From positions 22,346,501-22,410,500 of the forward strand of contig NC_092568.1 in assembly GCF_037975245.1 (NCBI RefSeq): a DNA stretch of 64,000 nt, written 5' to 3'. The translations under genes and the position numbers were made by a program. Below are positions 50,764-61,900 of this stretch, piece after piece (positions within the stretch are counted from its first letter, which is position 1; every line of letters begins with the position of its first letter). Source of the DNA: Apostichopus japonicus (Eukaryota > Echinodermata > Holothuroidea > Aspidochirotida > Stichopodidae). The notes beneath the pieces were generated by a model. It was given only the letters and a program-made list of their open reading frames with translations. It was not told where the DNA came from and did not search any database.

Positions 50764-51180
50764 TGACTGTAACGGTATGATTGTTACGGTGTTACGTCAA
50801 TTGAGGTATCACGAATCCATTAGGAAGGGAATAGATAAATATGATCACGAGTCGATTGGAAAGGGATTAGATACTACACACAGGGGGTAGGACCCGCGGG
50901 ACACTGGGGGCACGCCCCCCCTCCACTTTTTACAAATATAGCAAATATGCCCTACTGGCAAATAAAATGTGCCCTTTGATGAAGAACTGTCTTTTGGATA
51001 TCTTAAGCCTTTGTTAAGTTTAATATTTTATTTTAATTATTCACATGCACATGAACACTGACTACACTCCCACTGAAAACAACCATGAACACTTCACAAC
51101 CATGAAATGAGTGATATTACCTTCAACTACTGATTTCATGTAAGTTTTAGCTAGTCAGATTATGACTATATAGCTCGTAC

Positions 51181-51471
51181 CAGGGTTGCCAGTTTTTCTG
51201 TTCCGCAACCGGCCAAATCGTTGAAAAATACGACAAAATACGAATATTGTTATTTTATGGATAAGAATTTTGCGAGGGCTGCAATTCGTTGCAATAGGGG
51301 AGTGTGGTCTCTTAGATGAATATTAGGTAGTGAAACGTGCTAACAAAATTAATTTCCATTTTTTTAAGGACGCTTTGGCGCAAATTTTCCTCCGCCCAGT
51401 GAAATGAAAACGCCAAATTTGACATTCAAAGTTATTTGCGTTTAAAACTCCAAACTGGCAACGCTGGAAAC
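51181..51471 (+). mobile_element. TIR MITE (hAT-type terminus)
   Basis: The left end CAGGGTTGCCAGTTT and the reverse complement of the right end (CAGCGTTGCCAGTTT) match at 14 of 15 bases. CAGGG-type termini are common in hAT elements. The 290-base interior has no coding capacity. No 8-bp target duplication is evident, so the exact ends or an older age are uncertain. Confidence 0.65.
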
Positions 51472-52245
51472 TTCGTTCTCTCCTTATGCATTTTTTTATG
51501 CTCGAAATAGATTCATACTAATTCATTGTATTGCAAGAGATGTCATATATTCACTGGGTGTCTTTAGAGACGATTATTCTAACGGTGGTATAATATAGCT
51601 ATACCGACTTATTAAAGATTTACTAATCTCCTACGTCATCATGTATGCCGAATGGTCATGCATCTAAGTACATATCTGACACATGTAGGCCCTTACCTTA
51701 TACGAAACGTGTATGTTTGCATATTCATTATACTAATGTTATGTTAATTAAGTGTGCGCACCTGGTTGATCTCTCATTGTTTTGTTAAATGCTTGAAATA
51801 CTTTCTACGGCCGCTTGCATTTGTTGAATTACAATACAATCACATGTGCACTTTCCTTGCGTTCGTTTAATGGAGAACCTGTATAAAATCAAACAAGCAA
51901 GACAGCTGGGTTTGTAGGATAGCGGTTCCCTGATCTGGATGCCGAAAATTGTAAGTAAAATTCTTACTATTTTAAAACCATTAACGTTAGAATGTTTGGA
52001 ACGGGAATTATCGATACGAAGCAAATGTGTTTTGAAATGTTTCATATAGACATTTTGCTTGCACTGCGATCAAAATGCTTCTAAAAATCTTCGAGAGTAT
52101 CGTACAACAGAGCTATAAAGTGAAAACTACCCTAAAGAGGGCGAGGTGGGGGAGAATAAAACAATCGCAGAAATATAGGAGAGGAAAGAATTTCAAGCTC
52201 AGTAGTCGAGAAACACTCGTCAAAGACAGAAGCCTCCCCGAGAGA

Positions 52246-52925
52246 AAATTTGCTAACAGAGTACCCGAGATAAGCTCAACGAATAGCGTACTCGGTAAGA
52301 CACTGCGAACAGAGTACTCGAGATACGGTTAATGAACAGCCTGTACTCGGTAAGGAACTTTGTGAACAGAGTACTCGAGATAAAGTTAATGAACAGTGTA
52401 CTCGGTAAGGAACTTTGCTACTTTGCTAACAGAGTACTCGAGATAAAGTTAATGAATAGTGTACTCGGTAAGACACTGCGAACAGAGTACTCGAGATAAG
52501 GTTAATGAATAGTGTACTCGGTAAGGAACTTTGCAAACAGAGTACTCGAGATAAAGTTATGAATAGTGTTCTCGGTAAGGAACTTTGCTACTTTGCTAAC
52601 AGAGTACTCGAGATAAAGTTAATGGATAGTGTACTCGGTAAAACACTGTGAACAGAGTACTGGAGATAAAGTTAATGAACAGTGTACTCGGTAAGGAACT
52701 TTGCTACTTTGCTTACAGAGTACTCGAGATAAAGTTAATGAACAGTGTTCTCGGTATATAAGGAACTTTGCGAACAGAGTACTCGAGATACGGTTAATGA
52801 ACAGAGTACTCGGTAAGGAACAGACTACTCGAGGTAAGGTTAATGAATAGTGTACTTGGTAAGACACTTTGCGAATAGAGTACTCGAGATAAATCATTTA
52901 ACGAATAAAGCTATAGTACTCGAGA
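52246..52925 (+). repeat. Higher-order minisatellite with GAGTACTCGAG core
   Basis: About 11-12 units of roughly 54-62 bases. Each unit combines two related halves: one with CAGAGTACTCGAGATAAAG and one with CAGTGTACTCGGTAAGGAAC. Both derive from a monomer of about 27-30 bases sharing GAACAG(A/T)GTACTCG. Some units carry an extra CTACTTTGCTAAC. The cores contain the palindrome GAGTACTC and the site CTCGAG. Confidence 0.85.
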
Positions 52926-54108
52926 AAAATTGCTTGCTTTTGGTCGCAACCGTCTCTTTTAATGATGTAGACTACTCGATTTATCTTTACTGTCATTCTG
53001 AACTTTAGGATTTAAAGAAACCAGAAATGTATCGCAACCATCAGACTTTTATGAGGTATAGACCAAACCTGCCTTATATGCTCACTGTTCCAAATTGACA
53101 TGTAAACTTTGTCATTGTGAACTTGCTTCAAGTCGTTTCTTCTTTTAAGGATTCAGTAATGTAAACTCAGTCAGTTACTTTTGTCATTGTAAACTTGTGT
53201 AAAGTCGATTTGAAGACTATACAAATGTACCACAAACCACTACTTTAAATTAGTTAAGACTTCACCCGGTTTGTACTCACTGTTCCAAACTGACAAGTTC
53301 ACTTTCTCACAGTCTGAAGTCATTCCCTTGCTTGTTGTAAGGTCGATTTCTAAAGGAACAGTTTGCCATCAAAAAAAGAAAATATAATAAACGCCGAAGG
53401 CGTCGAGTAAGATGACAATATTATACATGAATTTCGATGAGTGATGTCATTTACTCGTCATAAAAATAATGAAGTGTATTTTCCATTATTATTATTTTTT
53501 TATCTCCTTTGAGGCGAAAATGCCACTCTTTCAATGCACCAGCCTCGAGGAGAGGTCGTTGTGTGCAAAGTAACGTGACCTAAAAGAAGAGGATCATGCC
53601 TTAACTGACGCCAGATACTAGACAAACAAAATAACATTTCGTGGGACAGTCACCATTAAAATGAATTTGTGGTCAATTTTTAAAGATTCACAAACGTTTA
53701 TTTATTTTAACTTTTTTTTTTATCTTCTTCAGAGTTTTTCATTGCTAGTATGTATTGTATCCCTTACGGGCAAATTATATACATGACTATATATTCCGTG
53801 TGATAGATTTGTTCGTTCTTGTTTGTCTTGTCGTATGGGCTCCATTCTATGTGTCTCCGGTAAATGAAGCATTGAAAATAAATTAAAGGGAATATGTATT
53901 TACTACCCTCTCTTAAGAAATCTACTTATTTAATTGGTTTTCCCAGAAACCAATCGTATAAGGCTACAAAAAGAATAGGAAGAAAAAGGGGGGAAAGAAT
54001 AAAAAGAAGAAAAAAAAAAGAAAAAAATCGAAAAAAGAAAGAAGAACACTGAAAACCGTACTAATGAAACAATTACCAAGGAATAACATATACTACAGCG
54101 GAAAGGAT

Positions 54109-54290
54109 AGGCCTACATATTGACTGTAGACTACATAGGCATGCACTACTTAGTACTACTACATAGTTCTACAACATAGTACTACATAGGCATGTAAACA
54201 TTAATACTACATAGGCATGTACTATTTAGTACTACTACTTAGGCATGTACATATAGGCATGTACATAAAGGCATGTACTATTTAGTACTG
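54109..54290 (+). repeat. TACTACATAGGCATGTA-type tandem repeat
   Basis: CATAGGCATGTACTATTTAG and AGTACTACTACATAG-like pieces recur irregularly about seven times. It is simple local amplification in a non-coding region. Confidence 0.75.
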
Positions 54291-57200
54291 GGGATGGAAA
54301 GGAAACGGGACTTTAACCTTCTGTGCATCCATGGAAACAACAAGCAATACTTCACCTATAGGCTCGTACATCGCTTTCACATTTGTAAGTTCAGATGTAT
54401 ATATCGAAATGATATACCAGTGTCGTGCGCAAGGGGAAGGGGGGAGGGGGATGGTCCCCTACTTTCCATCGTTATTCGGAGGAAAATTGTTCAGTCCGGA
54501 TGTTAACAAACAGCCGGAGAATTTAGACCACTGACGGGGTGTACATCCCGTTTTCAACCATACACCAAAAATCAGGTACACGGTTTGCGTTTAAAGCTAT
54601 CTATGGACCTAATTTATAGTCTTAATATGACTCAAAGTGCACCACTTGACGTCTGAGATTTTTCTCTGCTATAGGGTGACTTCCCCCAGACCCGCGACAT
54701 GGGGTAGGCATATATGTAGTAGACCCGGGGAAGAGAGGGCAACAGCTGCTCTCCCACTTTTCAAAGCGAGGAGGGGGAGGGAGAAAGGACCCACTTTTTC
54801 AACAAGTTAGGCTTCATCGGCAGTGCTTAAATAATTCAGCATGATTCTTTGTAGTATCAAACAGAGTATAGTAATGGAATCCCAAACTTTCGTTTCATTT
54901 CGTCAAATTCGTAATCCGTCATCCTCAATTTTTTCCTCGAAATTTTGAGAAAAAAAAAACACTGGAATGTGTGCAGTTTTATGAATAATCCCTTATTTTT
55001 CATAGCTTCCTACGTCACTGGTAGGATAAGAATGATGGTGGCTCAAATATTGCATGTTCTAGGCTGTGCCTATGTACCGTAGACATACATATGATATGCT
55101 TGCCACAGTACAATGTATTACTCGATTTATTGGTGGTGTATTTAAACGTTTCAAATGCAAATTTTTTTAACGTATAATTCAAGGTGGTCTCTAAATCAGT
55201 ACCAAGAATTCTTTCTATTTTCCTGTATACCGTAGATTCCTCTGAAATTGTTGTTTTTACAACGAAAGTCAATTGGTGGAAGAAAAAAAAAAGGAATTTA
55301 TTAAATTGAACAGCACATTTTATTCATAAAACGAAATAAACAGATCCACCCATCTGTAATTAACTACACACCATGATAATGGTAATGATGTCTACCATGA
55401 GTAGCCTACCGAATGGATTCATCATATAACCTATCATGTCTACTGACATACACTCAATAACCCACAGCTGGTCTCCACTTGTGTGTATGTGTATACATGT
55501 TTGTCCTACAAAATATATACCATTTAAGATGATAAAATATGACAGGCATAAATGAAAATCTCGGTCACGACCTGAATTCTAACAGATTAAATTAATTACG
55601 ACACACAGGAAGCTCAACAGTTGTGGTATTAATAATATGAGGTTTACTCTATACTATCAAAACAAATCATTTCGAGAGTCCTTCGAGTGTCTTTGCCCCT
55701 CGACATTTCATTGAAGCTCTTCATCACTATCATCTGTATCATTGCTGGCAAAGCAAATTCTTCAAACTTACCAAATAGTTCTGAAGATACGATACTTTGT
55801 TGTAGAAGAGTCTGTCTCTCCAATAGGTGACATTATTTACAGATCATGTAAAATGTGCACAGATACCATCATGGAAACCACCAAACCCAGCCCCCCTCCC
55901 CTTCCCTTCAATAATTTGCTAAAGAAAGAAAATGTGTCATAAAGGTGGGTATGTTATATTTCAAATGCTTTAATGATGTAGAAATGTTTCACTTTCCACC
56001 GTACGGATTCATATTGTAAACTAATTGTGCAGTACACTGTACAACTCAGGTATTCAGGGTGGAGGTTACGACCCTTTTAAGGGTCGTCAAACAATTTTGA
56101 CGGGCCCTGCAAAACATTTGGAATGTAAACAAAAAATCCCGGATATTTGTGGAAAAAACTAAATTACTTCAAAAGTTGCAAAATACAACAACATTTTGAA
56201 ACTAAGAACTATGATAAATTTGCCCTCATTAGTCAATGATAATAACAACGTCGGTTCGAACATTTATATGCAAAGTATAGGCTTAGTCCAGGTATATAAA
56301 CACTGATCTAAAAATTGTTTGAGATCAAGGCAAATGTGTTAAGATCTCTCTTTTCTTTGAAGCAAGAATATGGACTTCTTCGAGGCGTTAAAGCATCTGT
56401 TCTTTAAACACTCATACAGCCCTACACATGCATTATCATTTGTGCTGAAGCTTATTTGCTTCGCGAGGGGAAGTTTCGAGCACATGATCATAAAGTCTGT
56501 TTTCTATTGTTCTTTTTCTTCTCGAAAAGCACCAATCAGTGAAGCGTTAATTGTCATGTGAGTTTAGGTGAGAATGTACTGGGACACGCTGGAGCACCGC
56601 CCCCTCCCCTCCCCCCCCCCGCCATGTACCCGGAGATACACCAGTGCTTTTATCCTACAATATAAAATGGGAGTATAGGATATTACAATATGACACAAGA
56701 CAAAGGACACCTTACTCCTGCATATCCACCCGTTTTCTGATCGACATCACCATTTCATTGTACGATTAAACGGTAACACCTAACCAGAATGTGCAATGAA
56801 GCTGTAATTTTCACAGCTTCTTTATCTATCGTTACCATATTTTTTTTTTCTTCAATCGCCCACATCGTCATGATAAATTATTGCGGTACAACCAAATCTT
56901 CACTCACAAAGTCTGAAATCAATTTGTTAGAAAACCAATAACGCCCCTTCCCTTCACTCCTACGTACCACTCTACCCACTCACCCGAAGAACATGTACAA
57001 CACTGGTGATAGAAATGTTACGCAGTTTTGTAAAGCATTCTGAATGACAAACAAAACCCGCATGCTAATTTTTAAACCTGATGTTAAGTTCAGTTGTGGT
57101 CAGGTCAGGTCAGGTGGGATCAGGTCATTTCAGTTCAGTACAGTGCAGTCTCCTTAGAAAGTTTCGTTGCATCACCATGCAAGCCTTAAGGCAAAATAGG

Positions 57201-57516
57201 CATTGACTCGCGATATCTACTGTTTAAAAACAAAACGTTGCCACTTGGCATGAATTTCATTCATTTTGCAGGCTTGACGAGAGGCAGAGAATGGAGGTTG
57301 GGGGGGGGGGGGTCAGTCCCGGTGCCTGGGAATCAATTATGGGACCGCGAAGATATGTAGGGGCCCGGGAATATATGGGGATAAATAATGTATTCTAATT
57401 TATTAATTAATTTATTAATAAAAATAGAAACCGCAAAATGGGACCGGTGACGTTATTGTCACCTGTGTTGTTCGACTTGGCTCTCGAAGCATCTGGTCAC
57501 GTGTTCTGTCTGTTAC

Positions 57517-57859
57517 AAAGGGCGTAGGAACCGGGGGGCTGGGGGCGCCAGCCCCCAGTGAAAAATATGGTGGGGGAAGTATCATTCCGCCCCCACTTCG
57601 AAAGTCAGAAAACCCCTTTTTCATTTCCAAATGAGAAAAAAATCTCATTTGGAGCACCAAATTGCATCTAAGTCCAGGTGAAAATGCAAAATTATTTACA
57701 AAATGGAGTGGGTATTGAAGTGTGCTATATTGCACCAAATTGCATCTGAGGCCACCTGGAAATGCAAAAAAATTCCCCCTCCCCTTAGACCCCTCCCCAG
57801 GCCAGCCATCAGACTTCAGCCCCCCCCCCACTCAAAAGTACCTTCCTACGCCACTGTCC
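57517..57859 (+). mobile_element. TSD-flanked interspersed element, copy C (about 340 bp)
   Basis: The left end GGCGTAGGAACC and right end CCTTCCTACGCC are inverted repeats (GGCGTAGGAA). Near-identical 13-base flanks lie outside: CTGTCTGTTACAA on the left and CTGTCCGTTACAA on the right. The GAACCGGGGGGCT motif just inside the left end matches copy B. The interior contains a direct repeat (CACCAAATTGCATCT at 57655 and 57734) and a long non-coding minus-strand frame. Confidence 0.7.
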
Positions 57860-58921
57860 GTTACAATTAACAAAGTACACTTTCATATCATCGCTGGATG
57901 ATATTCTGTTCTTAAGTAATCTTTGACACCCGTTTAACACACTTTCATCAGATTTTACGAGTCATCTATTTGGTATATACATCACTTGGCCAATCTACAG
58001 TGTCGCTATTATTATACAGTTCGGGCGTTCTCACTCTGTCAGCGAACTCCCACGATTATTAAAGTCGTGGATCTAGGATAGCTTAAAGTGTTGTCTTTGC
58101 GATATTCGCTTGGTTATAACAGTTAAATCCAAATCTTATACTGGTAATTGATTTTAAAATCCCAAAGATTTAGTCCAAATCCTTTCGTTGGCTGATATTT
58201 GCACTTCCATGAACCCTATATCCAAGCCCCTTTAAACTTCCGCTGTCGAGAAAGGAAGAAAGAAAGAAAGAGAAAACCTTTCGACGCTTTTTTTCTCACC
58301 CAGTTCAGAGCCAAGAATTTTTGTCAAAAATTGAAAGAAAAGTAGAAATTGTTGAAATGTAATATCTTGCGAGATCATCGCAGACAATAGAATCTAGTTG
58401 ATGGGTATTTTCTGGGCCAATCCTTCTGCCGCCCTGTATAGTAGGCCCCTATGTTCATCAAAATATTCACGAAATAAGAAAAGATATATTCAACACAATG
58501 CGAATGCCATTATGAAAGTTGGTTTGCGCAGACATAAATCCTGTTTTTGTTTCGCTGCAACGAGTGCGAACTCGTTGAAAAGAGATTACAAAGGTCGTTT
58601 AGACTCATTGTTCTCCGGTCCACCGGGGACCTATAGTATCTGTCGCGTGACCTAGGGGGTTTCATTCATAACCCTACGTCAGGAGGTTCTGACTGCGAAC
58701 TCTTTCCGGCTGAAGTTCTCTTAAGTTTGAAGCTGCGAATAATTTTGCGATCGCTTAGTTAATAAATTACGTTACAGTGACTTTCCCACTGTGTGATCAA
58801 AGGTGTCCTCCTCAGTACGTGTGTTTGTCCGTTTGTATATTCGTTATTCACGCGATAAAGTCGAAAATGTGTTTTTCTTTTGTTTAAATATTATTTATTA
58901 AAGCCACTTATACATCTTAGA

Positions 58922-61900
58922 ATGAGGAGCAGGCAAGAGCTTGGTCAAAGTGACCCATATATTTACAACCCGACGCAACCTGCAGGTTTTAAGACTTACG
59001 TAGGTGACCATTAGAACCATAAACTCACCGACAGAAAAGCCATTTTTTACCGGGCTATTTAGACCAGCTCGCTGTTCCTCACCCCAACTCACCCAACCCC
59101 TCTCTACCCCCATAATTTGAGAAATAATAACATGAAAAGGACCGAGTCGCTATAGGTTACTTTAAAGTTGTATACGGATTAAAGCATGTTTTGTATCCCT
59201 GAGACGGTGTGGACACACTAAGTTATGCGCTGAATAAATCCCATATATAGTATCTTTGTAGGAGGTCGATATAACATAACGGTAATGGCAGTAATTCAAT
59301 TTCACTTTTTTCATATGAACTGACTCCGTTCATGGAATCCCGGGGTTCAACAATGTCGAAGATTTTGAGGAATTATTTCAAACATATCTATAACATGAAA
59401 CGATTTGAAGAGGAAATACAAAATGTGTTTGTTGATCTGCTTCGACATTCCCTGAACACACAGACACACACCAGAAAACTTAAATATGATTGAAGCGAAG
59501 GAGGGCAGTTTTAGGTACGAAACACTTAACCTGTTCCTACTTCCAACCAAATATTTGTATGAGTCAAAAAGAAGAATGTCAAATTATTTTATATTTACTT
59601 TTCGACAAAAGAAGAACGTTGACGCCAATATGACCTCATTTCTGTTGATTTAATATTTCATTCTGAGAAAAACAAGCGTAAGAGTTTTGTTTTCAATTAG
59701 ATATATAGAGGAAGAGATAGGCTTTCTCTGGTGCCAAATAAAAAACGACTTATGTTTTGTGGTCCAACTGTTTACTGTGACCGAGCAATGACTGTTTGTA
59801 TACGGTTTCCGTTCGTGACAACCATGCATGTGAAATATTTGATTTTGACATTGATGTGCTCCTACATTATCTAAAGAACAATGTTTATTTAGCATGATCA
59901 TTAAGACAACAAATTATCATGTTATGAGTTCACCTATATATATACTTACCGCCCCTCCCGCAATTACATTCCTATACTGTCTTTGTTGCCAGAGCTGTAA
60001 CCCCTGAGTAGAATTCAGAGTTGGTTCAGCTCCAAACCCCTCCGAAAAAAATATATAGTTATTGCACTTGTGATTCAGGGCAAAATTAGCCATTGGAGTG
60101 AATCTGCTCTTCCAAGGTTTCAACGCACTGGACATTTCTAACAATTATAGATTTGCAAACATATATTCGTAAAATGTGATATGCTTTTGTAAATTATGCG
60201 TAACCCCTGTCCCAACTCCCTGCCTCATCACCCCCTCCCCCTGGTATCGCCTCTGTTACATATATTAAGTTATGGTCTCTTCGCGTCACAGGAGCCATCT
60301 CAAGCTGGGTTTCGTGGATGGGATATTGAAACATATACCGACAACAGCTTTTTCGGAAGTCCCGTCCCCTGCAGGGTGTACAACCCAGTGGTAAGGGGAA
60401 ACCACCACCCACCCCTTCAATAAGGGGAAACCACCACCCCCCCTTCAATAATTTGCTAAAAGAAAGAAAATCTCTGAGTAGTACCTCCTTCTGAGATGTA
60501 TTTTGTGCTTGAAAATCGCTACCATGGTGAACAAGAAATATCTGAAAATGCTACAGCTTCCGGTTACTTCCGTCCCATGGGCCCAGATAGGGTTCACTCA
60601 TTCACTGCTCAAGCCAATAATAGTGGGCCCCCTACCATCAGATATATACCCCTCCCTCCAATACATGTCTTCACGTACATAATACAACTGAGGAGGTTAT
60701 TTAACCCAGATGTATAACAAGTACTTTGTTTTCAGGGAAGGGGAGTGTAAGTGTGGGGCCAATTTACAGAAGTTGAAAGACAATTTTCATTTCGCGCATG
60801 AATCGAAAACGTTTTTCACCGGAGAGCCGAGATTGTTGGGGTGGGTGAGGAGGGGGCGGGGTGGGGGTGTGAGTGGAGAGCCATGTGAACATAAATGCAG
60901 TAATACATAAGAAAGGAAAAACAATGAAATAGTGTAAAGTCTCAGGACATTGTCTTGATATTTATTTGCACCCTTTAATTTCAGGGAGAGCTAAAAAATA
61001 AAGCCATATTCTTAGCAGATAAATTATACAAGAAACAGTTACTATTATTATTATTATTATTATTAAAACGTTGACTGGCAGTCCAACCTATGTTACAGTT
61101 TCTTTTTTAGTTTAGTATTATTTACATGTATAAATATATTTATATTGTATATATGCAAGATACTCATCAAGGAAAACCAACATCAGTCAAGGCGAATGAA
61201 ATTTTTCTGATAAAAAAACAAATGATCTTGGTCGTGAATTTCAAATAAGTTTTAAACAAAGAAAGCAAATCATTTTCAGAAATTCATACACTTTTATATA
61301 CAATAAAAGCTATTATAGCTGTATACTGATAAGTCATTACTTGATGACGATAAACGGGTTGTTTTCCCGCCAAGAAAAAACAAGAAAAGAAAAAAAAAAT
61401 AGGTAAAACACATTTACGAGTAATGAGTATAAATCCACATAAATAAGAGAATAATGTTTAGGTGAGTTTTATTACAGCCAAACCCTGCAGGGAGTGAATT
61501 ATGGGATAAATTATTTTTTTTCATAATATTCTTAAGGAATATGAAGGCCTAAAAAGGAAACATGATAAAATTATTATCATTCCCCGTCATGATATATGTC
61601 CGAGCTGGCCTCTCGAAGCATCTATTTGTAGCCTGGCATGTTGTTATATATAAATAACATATGTGCATATATATACGCTTGGAAAGAGGCAACTTCTTGA
61701 ACTTATTTGGGATGCCTTAACGGTAAAGAACGGTAAAGATCTACCCTTTTCACAATCCGCCCCTTTTTTGGGGGTGGGGGGGGGGTATTTATTTGTAGAT
61801 CTAGACACTTTGGATTTGTTCTTCATTTCTGGTAGTTTAAGTGTGGACATGCGTACTGGATGCCATGTGCCTTAGCTAATTGTATTTTTTTCATGTATTA

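Larger units (their letters stand above)
46967..58921. other. Repeat-rich region without a convincing gene
   Basis: About 12 kb without any exon I could support. It contains two related TSD-flanked elements (49882-50763 and 57517-57859), a TIR element (51181-51471), a minisatellite (52246-52925), a TACTACATAGGCATGTA-type repeat (54109-54290) and several C/G homopolymers. MLH3 3' UTR sequence probably occupies the first part. Confidence 0.5.

Noticed and set aside
52075-52332. 85-codon basic frame upstream of the minisatellite
   Set aside because: Its last third is the minisatellite itself and the rest has no recognisable domain.
57415-57831. 138-codon minus-strand frame
   Set aside because: It lies almost wholly within the TSD-flanked C/G-rich element and is low-complexity.
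59950-60139. Minus-strand exon with a GTAAGT donor (SSALKPWKSRF...)
   Set aside because: Open for about 60 codons, but without family resemblance or phase-matched partner exons. It lies opposite the small plus-strand gene.
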